Notes: a model not told the origin generated them from the letters alone. A DNA stretch of 64,000 nt from Phyllostachys edulis (GCA_036346405.1 CM070551.1:59662488-59726487), one strand, 5' to 3'; numbered from the stretch's first letter, positions 1 to 13,009 are shown. Numbers and translations: made by a program.

Positions 1-1452
1 AGGTGAACCTTTTCAGTCAAAGGCAAACCCACATATCAAAGGCTCATTCTGTAACGGTTATGAACCTATGACCAATACTTAAATGAAGTCTAATCCCCTT
101 TACTACAACCAAACTGGTCACAGAACAGTTTCAGCCATGAGACAACCAACTATGGACACCACCCGACTGGCCATACAGTTTTGGGCCATTCCAGACCAGC
201 AAACGAGTCGGGAGACATGACAGTTTCCCACGTGACTAACGTGAGAGTAGTTATTTTCACATTTGACACTTACTATAGTTGACTAAGAGAGATGTGACGG
301 TTCAAGATTCCACAGAGGAACATGCGTTAAGATAAGAGACGCCTTTAGTGGCATTTATTGCCAACCCTCCAATAGCTATAAAGGACGTAGCCCACGTATT
401 CTGTAATAACATGTTCATCATTCAATGACTCCATACGATCATTCGATCAAATCCTGTAACATTCCCATTATATTCTTGTACATTCATTGTGTCCACAACA
501 ATAAAGGGTCTTCGTTTAGATTGTGGTCTCATATCATTTTCTCGGATAATCTTGATAGGGAACCCATGTTCCGATCATCGACAATCATAGCCAATGTTCC
601 ATGAATTTCTTGACTGAGAGCAAGAAGGCACAAAACCCGGGGGAGGGGGGCGAAACTTAAACCAAAGACTTGCTCGTGGATAAAAGATGGTCAAGATAAC
701 CTTAGATCAATAACCACACATCCTAGCATGCTAGATCACAAAAAAATATCAAGGCAAAACCCCTAGAACACAAGAACCTCAAAATCACAAGAGAGAGTAA
801 GAACAAGAGAGAACCCATCTTTGCACGAATATGATTGGATTGATATTGAGGGTTTAAGGTTTACAGCCACTCCACCATGGAGGACAAAATCTCACTCATG
901 AACAACCAATCCCACAATTTTTCTTTGAATACATCTCTTTTAAACCCTAGCATCCTCTATTCTCTCTACTTTCCCTAGATCACAAAATTAGGCTTTCCAA
1001 AGCTTGATGGATGGATGTGCAAATCCTGCACCATCCCTTTATATACTAGAGGATATTTCTAGAGAGAAAACACTAACGGGCACCCGTTAAGCCCAATACA
1101 CAAACGGATCTCGCAATCATACACGGTTCTCAAAGTGGTTGACGATTTGGGTCTCCCAAATCCGTCTCTTCGTGATCTTATCCTTCTCATGACCTAAACT
1201 CTTCTCCTTTGTGCTATCATGCACTGTGGTTTCTTCGAGGTCACCAGCCCAGAATTTTGGTGAAGATACCAAAATACCCCTTTCCGATCCTTCATCCTTG
1301 GCCGAGTCCAAACTTGTGAAGAAATCTCATGCTTCGCCACGTGTGGGTTCATCAATGGCTTAACTCGTACCGGCAAGTCTCTCCTATCTGGCTCTCACTG
1401 GAATGCCTCGGCACTTGCACTGGCCAAAGACACTTGATGCAACCCATTGAAA
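1..1452 (-). mobile_element. SIRE-like copia LTR fragment, copy 1 (type a)
   Basis: First of three direct copies spaced about 3.09 kb. It shares ordered blocks with the long LTRs of element F (23935-25753 and 37781-39689): the 'cttgctcgtggataaa' block, the 'cagccactccaccatgga' block, the 'gggcacccgttaagccca' block and the 'gcttcgccacgtgtgg' block. These appear in the same order as in F, so the piece lies in minus orientation. A TATA-like stretch (TATATAAA on the minus strand, about 1038-1045) sits where F has its TATA box. The left end runs off the window. At about 1452 the LTR homology stops abruptly and unrelated sequence begins. No coding capacity was seen. Confidence 0.7.
65..605. mobile_element. 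Embedded Ty3-LTR-like segment in SIRE-like copy 1
   Basis: This stretch is absent from the LTRs of F and G at the corresponding place, so it is an insertion in the SIRE-like LTR. It has a TATA-like 'agctataaagg', an 'acaacaataaagg' polyadenylation-like zone, and an end resembling the tail of the D-element LTR (compare 'gatcatcgacaat' here with 'gatcgtcgaca' at 21309-21319). The same segment recurs at about 3170-3695 and 6255-6780. Exact ends and a TSD were not established, so a solo LTR of a Tat-like element is an inference. Confidence 0.4.
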
Positions 1453-2870
1453 TTGAGAATATAGGGTTTAACTTCCTTCAGATAGTGGTGACAGTCCTCC
1501 TACTTTATAATTGTGCAGAACCTGAAAAGGACCGAACAACTGTTGTCTTGACTGGTGCAAGACTGCAAAGTGCGAACGACAAAGTTAAGACCCACATGTA
1601 TAACTTTCCATAGGTTAGGCACGAGTTGTGTCTTGTTCAGACCCTTATGGCCATGACTTATTTAGCTAGGGTTTATTTTGAAAACATGGCTTAGTGATAA
1701 ACCAAGTTTGAAATAGTAGATTGGCATCAACCTTGTTATTATTATATCTGTGTAATGTGAGCTAATTTTCCTTTCTTCAAATTATTTGTTATATCCTAAA
1801 AAGCAAGGAATTTGCCATGTTAGTTGCACAAACGAATATGCCCTCTTTCTTTATCCTTCTCCAAATAGAAACAACCGATTTACAAATATTATTAATCACC
1901 GACAATGGTGCTTGGAATTTTGCATTGTACATACATTTAGTATTACAAAATTGCATAGTGAGTAACAAAGTGTATATTTCACTGACTGTTCACAAGCAAA
2001 AAAAGTTATTTTTAGGGGAGGTGCAAAAACAAATAATACATAGCATATTCTTCTACAAAAGAAAACCAACAAAGGAAAATTTTAAATTATGTCACTTTTA
2101 AGAGTAAATTATCTTTACGATGTTATTAATTAGTCAGTCAATGATTTTTGATGTTTCCTGCTGGACCGAAATAAGTGAGTCACTTTTTCTCCTCTGGTAT
2201 TCAACTCCCTTTTTCACTATAATAGATATGTGAACAGTGGTAGACCCAGGATTTCAAGGATGGGAATTTTATTCAATGGAAAATGTCAAGGATTATATTA
2301 GAAAAATTCAATGTACAAATTGTTCATACTAGTAACAACGTCCCAAAGTAATTTAAAAGGTGGTATGTACCAAGTTAGTTGTGTTATCATCGTAGAAAAT
2401 GCAATATTATTTTTTGAAAAAGTTTTAGGGAAGATGAAAAATGTGAGAACATACAATAGTAAATTGTTAATCTTATAGGTCTTACGTGTTTTTGAAATGC
2501 AATGGAAAAATGCATTCTTTTATATTTATTTTCCAAAATAAAATGTACAAGTTGTTCAAATAAAAATGTACAGGTTATTGAAATCCTAAAAAACAACGAA
2601 AAAAATAAGATCTCAATAACTTTTACACCAATTAAACTAAAAGAGAAAACAAACAAAATTATGATGGTAGGAGGTTTAAAACTCAAGACATGGACTCTGA
2701 GAGAAAAACCCAATGACCAACCAGACAAAGCTAGTTTGTTTTCCAACTTATAGTGATTTTGCCAAATATTTTGGGTGTACTATAGGTCCGCCCGTGTATG
2801 TGAAGCTATGAAGATCATGGTCTCAAAATCATAGTGGAAGAATTGAGTTGAACCCTAGAAAATCATACTT
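1453..2870. repeat. Low-copy segment of the 3.09-kb tandem duplication, copy 1
   Basis: AT-rich sequence unrelated to the other elements of the window, present twice (here and at about 4545-5960) with very few differences. Open frames of about 95-120 codons in both copies (for example 1817-2101) are not recognisable proteins and look like chance frames in AT-rich DNA. The segment contains a hAT-type element at 2235-2796. It is probably the original flank of the truncated SIRE-like LTR and was carried along in the duplication. Confidence 0.5.
2235..2796. mobile_element. Non-autonomous hAT-type element, copy 1
   Basis: A 562-bp element flanked by a perfect 8-bp direct repeat TATGTGAA (2227-2234 and 2797-2804), the TSD length of hAT transposons. 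The left end starts CAGTGGTAGACCC and the right end reads GGTCCGCCCGTG, whose complement is CACGGGCGGACC. Together they are an imperfect terminal inverted repeat of the CAGTGGCGGACC type, also seen at 58808-60210. No transposase is encoded; the interior is AT-rich. It moved with the 3.09-kb duplication, as the copy at 5327-5886 has the same TSD. Confidence 0.75.
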
Positions 2871-4544
2871 CAACACCCTCGCTTAGTCGGACCAAGCAAG
2901 CAATTGGCGGTCGACTACAAGGCCGATCGACCACTCCCCACTTGATAGAAAAACATCATGACAAAGGATCCAAAAAACGACCTAACTTTTGACCTTGAGA
3001 TCCAAATCACCTGAAATTTTAAACAAAGCTCTACAAGAAGATCAGAAACCTATTCCAATCGAAGATTCAGATGATCATTGATGAGGATTCTTGACCAGAT
3101 CAACCTTTTCAGTCAAAGGCAGACCCACATATCAGAGGCTCATTCTGTAATGGTTATGAACCTATGACCAATAGATAAAGGAAGTCTAATCCCCTGTACT
3201 ACAGCCAAACTGGTCGTAGACCAGTTTTAGTCATGAGACGACCATCTATGGACACCACCCGACTAGCCATATAGTTTTGGGCCATTCCCGAGCAGCAAAC
3301 TAGTCAGGAGACATGACAGTTTCCCACGTGACTAACTTGAGAGCGGTTATTGACGCATTTGACAACTTACGATAGTTGACTAAGAGACTTGATGGTTCAA
3401 GACTCAAAAGAGGAACACACATGAAGATAAGAGGTGCCTCAGGAGACATTAACTATCACCCCTCCAATAGCTATAAAGGGGGTAGCCCACGTATTATGTA
3501 ATAACATGTTCATCATTCAATGACTCTATACGATCATTCGATCAACCCTGTAACATTCCCATTGTATTCTTGTACATTCATTGTGTCCACGGCAATAAAG
3601 GGTCTTCATTTAGATTGTGGTCTCATATCATTTTCTCGGATAATCTTGATAGGGAACCCATGTTCCGATCATCGACAATCATAGCCAATGTTCCATGAAT
3701 TTCTTGACTGAGAGCAAGAAGGCACAAAACCCGGGGGGGGGGGGACCTAAACTTAAACCAAAGACTTGCTCGTGGATAAAAGATGGTCAAGATAACCTTA
3801 GATCAATAACCACACGTCCTAGCATGCTAGATCACAAAAAAATATCAAGGCAAAACCCCTAGAACACAAGAACCTCAAAATCACAAGAGAGAGCAAGAAC
3901 AAGAGAGAACCCATCTTTGCACGAATATGATAGGATTGATATTGAGGGTTTAAGGTTTACAGCCACTCCACCATGGAGGACAAAATCTCACTCATGAACA
4001 ACCAATCCCACAATTTTTCCTCGAATACATCTCTTTTAAACCCTAGCATCCTCTATTCTCTCTACTTTCCCTAGATCACAAAATTAGGCTTTGCAAAGCT
4101 TGATGGATGGATGTACAAATCCTGCACCATCCCTTTATATAGTAGATGATATTTCTAGAGAGAAAACCCTAACAAGCACCCGTTAAGCCTAATACACAAA
4201 CGGATCTAGCAATCACACACGGTTCTCAAAGTGGTTGACGATTTGGGTCTCCCAAATCCGTCTCTTCGTGATCTTATCCTTCTCATGACCTAAACGCTTC
4301 TCCTTTGTGCTATCATGCATTGTGGTTTCTTCGAGGTCACCAACCTAGAATTTTTGTGAAGATACCAGAATACCCCTTTTCGATCCTTCATCCTTGGCCG
4401 AGTCCAAACTTATGAAGAAATCTCATGCTTCTCCACGCATGGGTTCATCAATAGCTTTCCTCGTACCAGCAAGTCTCTCCTATCTGGCTCCCACTGGAAC
4501 GCCTCGGCACTTGCACTGGCCAACGACACTTGATGCAACCCATT
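2871..4544 (-). mobile_element. SIRE-like copia LTR fragment, copy 2 (recombinant b/a)
   Basis: Second copy of the SIRE-like LTR with its embedded Ty3-like segment (about 3170-3695). Its left half shares diagnostic bases with copy 3 (for example 'aatagataaaggaag', 'ctggtcgtagaccag', 'cggcaataaaggg'). Its right half shares them with copy 1 ('tctcggataatcttg', 'cttaaaccaaagac'). The switch lies between 3608 and 3636. A run of 12 G (3733-3744) replaces the interrupted G-run of copy 1. The right end is truncated at the same point as copy 1 and joins the second low-copy segment. Confidence 0.7.
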
Positions 4545-5960
4545 GAAATTGAGAATATAGGGTTTAACTTCCTTCAGATAGTGGTGACAGTCCTCCTACT
4601 TTATAATTGTGCAGAACCTGAAAAGGACCGAACAACTGTTGTCTTGACTGGTGCAAGATCAAAGTCTAACGACAAAGTTAAGACCCACATGTATAACTTT
4701 CCATAGGTTAGGCACGAGTTGTGTCTTGTTCAGACCCTTATGGCCATGACTTTTTTAGCTAGGGTTTATTTTGAAAACATGGCTTAGTGATAAACCAAGT
4801 TTGAAATAGTAGATTGGCATCAACCTTGTTATTATTATATCTGTGTAATGTGAGCTAATTTTCCTTTCTTCAAATTATTTGTTATATCCTAAAAAGCAAG
4901 GAATTTGCCATGTTAGTTGCACAAACGAATATGCCCTCTTTCTTTATCCTTCTCCAAACAGAAACAACCGATTTACAAATATTATTAATCACCGACAATG
5001 GTGCTTGGAATTTTGCATTGTACATACATTTAGTATTACAAAATTGCATAGTGAGTAACAAAGTGTATATTTCACTGACTGTTCACAAGCAAAAAAAGTT
5101 ATTTTTAGGGGAGGTGCAAAAACAAATAATTCATAGCATATTCTTCTACAAAAGAAAACCAACAAAGGAAAATTTTAAATTATGTCACTTTTAAGAGTAA
5201 ATTATCTTTACGATGTTATTAATTAGTCAGTCAATGATTTTCGATGTTTCCTGCTGGACCGAAATAAGTGAGTCACTTTTTCTCCTCTGGTATTCAACTC
5301 CTTTTTCACTATAATAGATATGTGAATAGTGGCGGACCAGATTTCAAGGATGGGAATTTTATTCAATGGAAAATGTCAAGGATTATATTAGAAAAATTCA
5401 ATGTACAAATTGTTCATACTAGTAACAACGTCCCGAAGTAATTTAAAAGGTGGTATGTACCAAGTTAGTTGTGTTATCATCGTAGAGAATGCAATATTAT
5501 TTTTTGAAAAAGTTTTAGGGAAGATGAAAAATGTGAGAACATACAATAGTAAATTGTTAATCTTATAGGTCTTACGTGTTTTTGAAATGCAATGGAAAAA
5601 TGCATTCTTTTATATTTATTTTCCAGAATAAAATGTACAAGTTGTTCAAATAAAAATGTACAGGTTATTGAAATCCTAAAAAACAACCAAAAAAATAAGA
5701 TCTCAATAACTTTTACACCAATTAAACTAAAAGAGAAAACAAACAAAATTATGATGGTAGGAGGTTTAAAACTCAAGACATGGACTCTGAGAGAAAAACC
5801 CAATGACCAACCAGACAAAGCTAGTTCGTTTTCCAACTAATAGTGATTTTGCCAAATATTTTGGGTGTACTATAGGTCCGCCCGTGTATGTGAAGCTATG
5901 AAGATCATGGTCTCAAAATCATAGTGGAAGAATTGAGTTGAACCCTAGAAAATCATACTT
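4545..5960. repeat. Low-copy segment of the 3.09-kb duplication, copy 2
   Basis: Near-identical repeat of 1453-2870 at an offset of 3090-3093 bp, differing by scattered substitutions and short indels (for example a few bases missing near 4663 relative to copy 1). It carries the second copy of the hAT-type element (5327-5886). No gene was recognised. Confidence 0.5.
5327..5886. mobile_element. Non-autonomous hAT-type element, copy 2
   Basis: Same element as 2235-2796 with the same 8-bp TSD TATGTGAA (5319-5326 and 5887-5894). This copy begins TAGTGGCGGACC, closer to the consensus terminal repeat than copy 1, so the two copies have diverged at the terminus since the tandem duplication. Confidence 0.75.
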
Positions 5961-7920
5961 CAACACCCCTCAGTTAGTCTGACCGGCAAGCAATTGGCGG
6001 TCTGACTACAAGGCCGATCTGACCACTCCCCCACTTGATAGAAAAAACATCATGACAAAGGATCCAAAAAACGACCTAACTTTTGACCTTGAGATCCAAA
6101 TCACCTGAAATTTTAAACAAAGCTCTACAAGAAGATCATAAACCTATTCCAATCGAAGATTCAGATGATCATTGATGAGGATTCTTGACCAGATCAACCT
6201 TTTCGGTCAAAGGCAGACCCACATATTAGAGGCTCATTCTGTAATGGTTATGAACCTTTGACCAATAGATAAAGGAAGTCTAATCCCCTGTACTACAGCC
6301 AAACTGGTCGTAGACCAGTTTTAGTCATGAGACGACCATCTATGGACGCCACCCGACTAGCCATATAGTTTTGGGCCATTCCCGAGCAGCAAACTAGTCA
6401 GGAGACATGACAGTTTCCCACGTGACTAACTTGAGAGCGGTTATTGATGCATTTGACATCTTACGATAGTTGACTAAGAGACTTGACGGTTCAAGACTCA
6501 AAAGAGGAACACGCATGAAGATAAGAGGTGCCTCTGGTGGCATTAACTGTCACCCCTCCAATAGCTATAAAGGGGGTAGCCCACGTATTCTGTAATAACA
6601 TGTTCATCATTCAACGACTCTATGATCATTCGATGAACCCTGTAACATTCCCATTGTATTCTTGTACATTCATTGTGTCCACGGCAATAAAGGGTCTTCA
6701 TTTAGATTGTGGTCTCATATCATTTTCCCAGATAAGCTCGATAGGGAACCCATGTTCCGATCATCGACAATCATAGCCAAGGTTCCATGAATTTCTTGAT
6801 TAAGGGCAAGAAGGCACAAAACCAGGGGGGGGCTAAATTTGATCCAAAGACTTTCTCGTGGATGAAAGAAGGTCAAGATAACCTTAGATCAATAACCACA
6901 CATCCTAGCAAGCTAGATCACAACAAAAGACTAAGGCCAAACTCCTAGAACACGAGAACCCCAAAATCACAAGAGAGAGCGAGAACAAGAGAGAACCCAT
7001 CTTTTCACGAATATGATTGGATTGATATTGAGCATCGAAGGTTTGCAGCCACTCCACCATCGACAACCAATCCCACAATTTTTCTTTCGATACATCTCTC
7101 TCAAACCCTAGTGTCCTCTATTCTCTCCACTTTCCCCAAATCTCAAAAATTAGGCTTTCCAAAGCTTGATGGATGGATGTGCAAATCCTACACCACCCCC
7201 TTATATACTAGAGGCTAGTTCTAGAGAGAAAACCCTAACGGGCACCCTTTAAGCCCAATACACAAATGGGTCTCACACTCATGCATGCTTTTCAAAGCGG
7301 ATGACGATTTGAGTCTCCTGAATCCGTCTCTTCGTAATCTTGTCCTTCTCATGACTTAAAAATTTCTCCTTTGTGCCATCATGCGCCGCGGTTTCTTCAA
7401 GGTCACCAACCTAGAATTTTGGTAAAGATACCAAAATACACCTTCTTGATCCTTCATCCTTGACCGAGTCCAAACTTATGAAGAAATCTCATGCTTCACC
7501 TTGCATGGGTTCATCAATGGCTTTCCTCGTACTGGCAAGTCCCTCTCATCCGGCTCCTACCAGACCACCTCGGCAATTGCACTAGCCAAAGCCACATGAT
7601 GCAACCCGTTGCAATGAACTTCCCATTCTTGTCTATCTTCCGTCTTACTTGAGACCAACCACTTCAACTAGCATCCTCGATCGTTCTGGACCTTGATTTG
7701 ACCAAACCAAGTCCCGATCACCCTCGATGTTGATCGTAGTTGACTCCAACATCCCTACACAACAATAGACCAAGAAATTGATTCTGGGCACAAGTTCTTC
7801 ACAACTTGACCCGCATTAGCTAAAACATGCATGATGCAATACATACACACTAATCCCATGACTTTGACCAATTCCATAGAATCCAGCACACTCAATGTAC
7901 CTAGACTCACCATGGCCGCC
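5961..7920 (-). mobile_element. SIRE-like copia LTR fragment, copy 3 (type b)
   Basis: Third copy. The left half (to about 6730) is almost the same as copy 2; the right half is clearly more diverged from copies 1 and 2. Beyond 7610 it continues into LTR sequence that copies 1 and 2 lack, including 'caacaatagaccaagaaat' and 'aaaacatgcatgatgcaa', both of which match the F LTRs (compare 25268 and 25331). It is cut at 7920 by the insertion of element A, and the remainder has been lost with the truncated far end of A. Confidence 0.7.
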
Positions 7921-10900
7921 TGTAACATCCTAATTTTCAGGCCTTTTTAAAATTTTGAAAATAAAAATAACCATTTGAATTGTCCTAAGTTGTTAAAGCA
8001 TAATTTGAATTTTCATAAATTTAAAACAATTTAATGTGAGTAAATCAAACTTCAATTAAAAAAATTGTTTTATTTTATTTTCTGGCTTTTCTTGGAATTC
8101 CTTTTTCCAAGACCCGGTTGTTTTTCCATGGAGTTCTTTTCATTTCTTTTCAACTTTCCCGTATTGTAGAGTCTTTTTTTAAGCTTTAGTTATAAAATGA
8201 ACCATTTGAATTTTATTGTAGTAATTAAATATTAAATTGAAACTTCTAGAAATAAAAACTTTTTAAATGTTTAAATCAAACCTTAATTATATTCTAAAAT
8301 GAGTTTAGTGGATTTTCTGGGTTTTCTTGGATTTTCCAAGTTCATTGTTGTTTCTTGCACCCGGTCTATTTTATTTCTTTTACTGTCTTTCTAAAAATTA
8401 TTTTATTTGTTGTAAAATTTAATTTAAATTATTTAGTTTAAAGTGGGGATTTATTTTGGAGCCTTAAAAATAAAATTAATCATTTGGAATTTTCGGTTTA
8501 ATTTAAAGCTTAAATTGAATTTCTCAATGAAAACATTTTTATATGCCTAAAATAAACTTCAATTAAATCCAAAATTATTTTATTTGATCTTTTCAGGATC
8601 CAAGGTATTTTATAAATTTTTCTTGAATTTTTTGGATTTATTTTATTTTTGGATTTTTTTTTAATTTCCCCTTTTTTCTTTTCTCTCTCCTCCTGTTCTT
8701 CTTTCCCATGAGCATGTGCAACGTGCCCATTTTGTCAATGTCGCTCTGGCTGCCCCATCCCTTGCCCCATGGCCTGACCTCCCCATGCCACCCCCTTGTC
8801 GCCCCCTACCACCCCACACCACCGCCCATCCCCTACCGCCCCTCTCCCGTCTCGTGGCGCCCATCTTGCTCTCCTGCACTTTGCTTGCTGCCTGAAGACG
8901 CCCACACGGCTCCCCTTGCTGCTTCCCCCCACCTCCCCTATTTCTCCACACTAGCAAGGCCAGCAAGCTCCTCTCCCTCCTCTCCCCTTCTTCTCCTCCC
9001 CCATTCCTTTTTCTCTAAGCACCGAGCTCCCATGCGCTGCCAGCGCCGGCTCCCCATGCTCTTAGTGCTACTCCCTCCTCCCTTCCTCTCTTGTAAGACC
9101 AAGCAGCCAACAGCTCCCCCTTCCTCCTTCTTACTCCCCTCCTCCCTTTTCTTCTTTTCTTCCCCAAACCGAAGCTCCACCGAAGCACTACCACGCTCTC
9201 TCTTTCTTCTTCTCCGAAAACAGCAAGACACCTCCCTCAAGCTTGCTCTCTAGTCATCTTCTTGCCATACCACCCGTGTCACGATGAGCCCCTTGGCTTC
9301 CTCTTCCATCCTCCCGAATTCACCCCACTCTCCCATCTTCTTTTCTCTGCAATCAAGTTTCTACCACTGCCGGCCGAACAGCCTTCCGTCGTCGTTTCCG
9401 GTGCCGTCGTTCATCCCCCAGCGATGTCATCACTGCCGTTAGCTCTGCCTCATGAAGTTCTACATTGTGCTCCCTTCCTTTTCTCTGAAGCACCGCCGGT
9501 TCACCAGAGCCCCGTACACGGCTGACCGCTTACGCCGCCGCGACTCCCGCTCGCATTTCTCATCGAACCGTGTGCCTCTTTTGCCTTATAAGTGAGCACC
9601 ACGTGCTCCCAACATCCCTCTTCAAATCGCCACCAACCCCACTCTCTAAATCCTCCCCGTTTTCCTGGATTTTGTCGGCTACCTGCGCTACCGAAGCTTC
9701 TTCTCTGCCGGACTGCATCACCATCGAAGGTCCTCTGTCTGAGCCACCACCACCATTGAATTCATCGCTTCACATTCTATGTGATGCTCTCTCTATATCC
9801 CTCAATGCATCGTCGGTTCACTGGCGCCACTATTCCCCCGTGCGCCTTTTTGCGCGCCGCTGCCGCACCAGACCTCCACCGGCAACGCCACCACCACCCT
9901 TGGGTTTGCCACATCAGTGGGGTTCCATTTTGCCCCTTGCCTAGCACCGCCACCCCTCCCCTCGTCGGTGCCATTACCTTGCCCCTTGCGCCTCTCTCTA
10001 CCTCTTTTTGTGTTGTGCTTCGCTTTGCCTTGGCTCTATGACTTGTGGGACCCATTTGTCACTCATTCATCCCTATTCCTCTCTTTCTTTCACTCTCTTG
10101 TGCGCCCATGGTGTCAATCTCTCCTGTGCTTGCTCGGTGAAACAAGAAAAATCAACATAGCACCTCTTTGGATTTTTCTCTCTCCACCCATTTTCTATAT
10201 TTCATGTGAGCGCAAACTTCCGGATATTCGTTTGCCTTCATACAAAATCCGATTTCATTGATTCTTGGTTCTAAATTCAGCCCCTCTCTTTTGCTTCTAA
10301 TTTGTAATTTTTGGGTTTTATTTGGAATTGTTGTATTTATTTGGCTCTTTTCGCGCGTGTAGATTCTGGCTTTTCTAAAGAATTCCTGGAACCGTCTGCC
10401 GAAGCAACTCCAACCTTCAACGAAGGCAAGTCGTAGACCTTTGATCATATTGAACCCATTTTATAAAATTATATTGTTTTATATCAACATGCATTGCTAG
10501 GTTTATAACAGATGCTTTTGGGAATAGTTAAATGCCTAATTGCCATTATACCTCCTTGAATAATTGAGAATGACATGTACCCTTGAACACCATATATTGG
10601 GTTAATCTTGGTTGGACATATTTAATTACCAACATGGGTGCGTATTATGCTTAGCCATGCTTTAGTTGTACGTTGGGATTCTTGATCATACTCATAAATA
10701 ATTAAATTTGACTTAATAAAATATGGAATTGTGGCATGGCCACTGTTATTAAAATTTGTTGTGCCATGGCAAGGGTTGCCATTTGGTCGGCTTGAACCGA
10801 AAATGATTTCATACCCAGGCGAATGATTGTGCAGTAAAGGGGGAGAATTTTGGGATGTGGTTGCCTTGCCTGAGTAGTCACTAAGGACTTAACTTTGTGT

Positions 10901-11907
10901 GTCATTGATCTGGGTCATTTCGTATTACCACATGTCTAGGATGGGGTGGACCTGGCTAACTAATTAGCAATATTTTGGTTTGGTTTTGTTAAGGGTTGAT
11001 AAGTGGCGCAAGAGGGGGTCTAGAATGGCGAAACCTTACGAGCAAAACTGAGTCAAAACGGAGCTTTGTAAAAGCCTTGTGATAATCACTTAGTCGCACA
11101 CCTCGGAAGTATGTTAAATGGACATTATAAGTTGATTATCACTTGTGGGTCAAGCTGTACAACCTCTGCAGAGTGTAAAACTATTCGAATAGCCGTGTCC
11201 CCGGTTATGGACAATGCTTGGTGATTTCACACGGGGGGTAGATTTTCTTAAAAATATTGGAATGGTTTGGTTGGAATGGTTGAGAAGTGAATGGGTATTC
11301 ACTGCTTGTTGGTTGGGAAGTGAACGGGGGTGTTCACTAGTTGTTTCAAAGAAACTTGTTTACTTATGTATTAATCTTTTAAATTATGCTTTTCAATCTA
11401 ATTACTGTATTTACTGTCAATGTTGTTTTTTGCAAAATAGCCATAAAGCTATTCTTGTCAAGCCTTGCATGAATACTATTTGCATATATTTCCCTATAAC
11501 TTGCTGAGTACTTTAAAATACTCATGGCTTTGCGCCATTGTTGAACAGTCACAGAGGAAGAACTAGGGAATACAGAGATTTATGATGAGGAATACCTTGA
11601 AGACTATGCGAACTAGGTCGCGTTATCCACTCGATTGTTAGTGGGCATGTCGGATGGCTACCACGAGAGTATTTTATTTCCACTGCAAGTTTACCCTTTG
11701 CCTTAAGCCCTGTGTGGCAACCTTTGTAAGACTTAACCATAAGGTCCTTTTGCTACTAAGTAATATTAATTTATCTGTTTCTTAGATACTTTGTTGTATG
11801 GATATGATTTCATCGATGTTGCAATTGTGTTAGCTAGCTATTGATCATGGGACTAGTTCAGAATACACAGAGGGTCCCAGAGTTGCATATCCGCGGTCCC
11901 AATAGAG
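7921..11907 (+). mobile_element. Element A, 5' LTR (Tekay/Del-like chromovirus)
   Basis: The LTR starts TGTAACATCC and is about 4.0 kb. Its first 0.7 kb is AT-rich, followed by a C-rich segment (8680-10050) and a grass long-LTR tail with 'cttgctgagtactttaaaa' (about 11500). The second LTR starts identically at 14454 and continues in pieces to 58346, so this is a genuine LTR pair. The right end is set by the primer-binding-site motif at 11909. The terminal CA seems mutated, so the end is uncertain by some 20 bp. Long open frames in the C-rich part (for example 8708-9253) are broken in the other LTR and are not genes. Because the far LTR is truncated, the insertion TSD cannot be checked. Confidence 0.8.
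9585..9592 (+). promoter_or_regulatory. Putative TATA box of element A 5' LTR
   Basis: CTTATAAG just before 'tgagcaccac'. The other LTR has TATATAAG at the same place (56501-56508), followed by the same sequence, so the site is conserved between LTRs and is the best candidate core promoter. This copy carries a change in the TATA core. Confidence 0.4.
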
Positions 11908-11908
11908 A

Positions 11909-11919
11909 TGGTATCAGAG
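11909..11919 (+). other. Primer binding site of element A
   Basis: TGGTATCAGAG matches the usual plant retrotransposon primer site complementary to the 3' end of initiator methionine tRNA. It lies directly after the long LTR and is followed by 'gactgtaggacgcaacc', a leader typical of Del/Tekay elements as I recall it. It defines the start of the internal region. Confidence 0.75.
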
Positions 11920-13009
11920 TAATATCGACTGTAGGACGCAACCATAGTTATCATGGTCGTTTCAGTTAAAAGTTTCAAAAGTTATTTTATAAATCAAACC
12001 AACCGATTAACATGAATAGATATTCTTCCCTCGTCTTATTCTATTCTTTTCTCATCTTAATCTATTATCTTATCATCTCATTCTTAGGTTTTTACATCTT
12101 ACCTTTTCTAAAACTTTGTTTTTGAATTTAAATTGACCCTCTCACCTCAGTAATCTCTATAGGATCGATTCTTTGGCGATCAAAGTGATGGATGGTCTGG
12201 AAGTTTCAAGATCTACTGTTTGTTTCAAGTCGACTGCCCATATAAGTTAGATTAGAAGTGCTTTAGCAAAGTTGTCCTTCTCAGTTTTAGTATCGTTTAG
12301 TCTGTGTAATAGGATCTTTTTGCTTGAGTGTCGCATTTGATTGCCTCTTAGTAGCTTTTCGGCTATTTGTTCTTTTGGATTAAACCGACTTTCCCCAGTT
12401 TAGGATGCTTCTGTCTTTCTCCCTTGTTCTCTCTCATCTGGTACGCTTTTCCCTCTTTTCTTTTGCTATGTCGGATATCATGTCAGAAGGAGACTCCATT
12501 TTCCATTGCAACATGGGGAGAAAGCATCGTCAATGGAACGAAGTAACCAATACCATCAAGTCACTTGGAAGCTACTCTTGTTGGGATTAACCAGTGTGTT
12601 TGGATGCCAAGCTAGGTAGCTCTGAGGAATCATTGATAAGACTGATTTTGGGATTTGAAAATTTTAAGATTTACTGATGATATAAGATGTTATTGTGAAT
12701 ACTAGAGTATGATGATGGATATGGCTTGATTATGAATGGTTTAAAGAATAGAATATTAATGGATTATATAGATTATGCGGAAAGAAAATGATCGTGGTGG
12801 AAAATTTTGATTGATCATGAAGGGTATAGGAATCTGAAGTACTGATTTGATTATTAAGAGAAATTGGATTTTCATTGAATCTTAAGTTGATTATGATGTT
12901 GGTTGGAAACTTGGAATTGAGATATGTGTGCAGAAAAGGTAGAGAGAAAATTGCGAAAAGAATTTGATTTTCCATATCGATTCATGATGTTAATTTCGGT
13001 AGCGTTGGT

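Noticed and set aside
1817..2101. A 94-codon open frame, repeated at 4910-5194
   Set aside because: It is conserved only because the whole 3.09-kb block is duplicated. It has no recognisable domain and lies in AT-rich DNA.
2387..2746. A 119-codon minus-strand frame, repeated at 5477-5836, with an overlapping plus-strand frame
   Set aside because: It lies inside the non-autonomous hAT element, has frames on both strands, and shows no motif. It is carried only by the duplication.
8708..9253. Pro/Ser-rich 181-codon frame in the A 5' LTR
   Set aside because: The corresponding part of the 3' LTR (55679-56155) has a different frame and indels. Low-complexity C-rich LTR DNA gives such frames on both strands.
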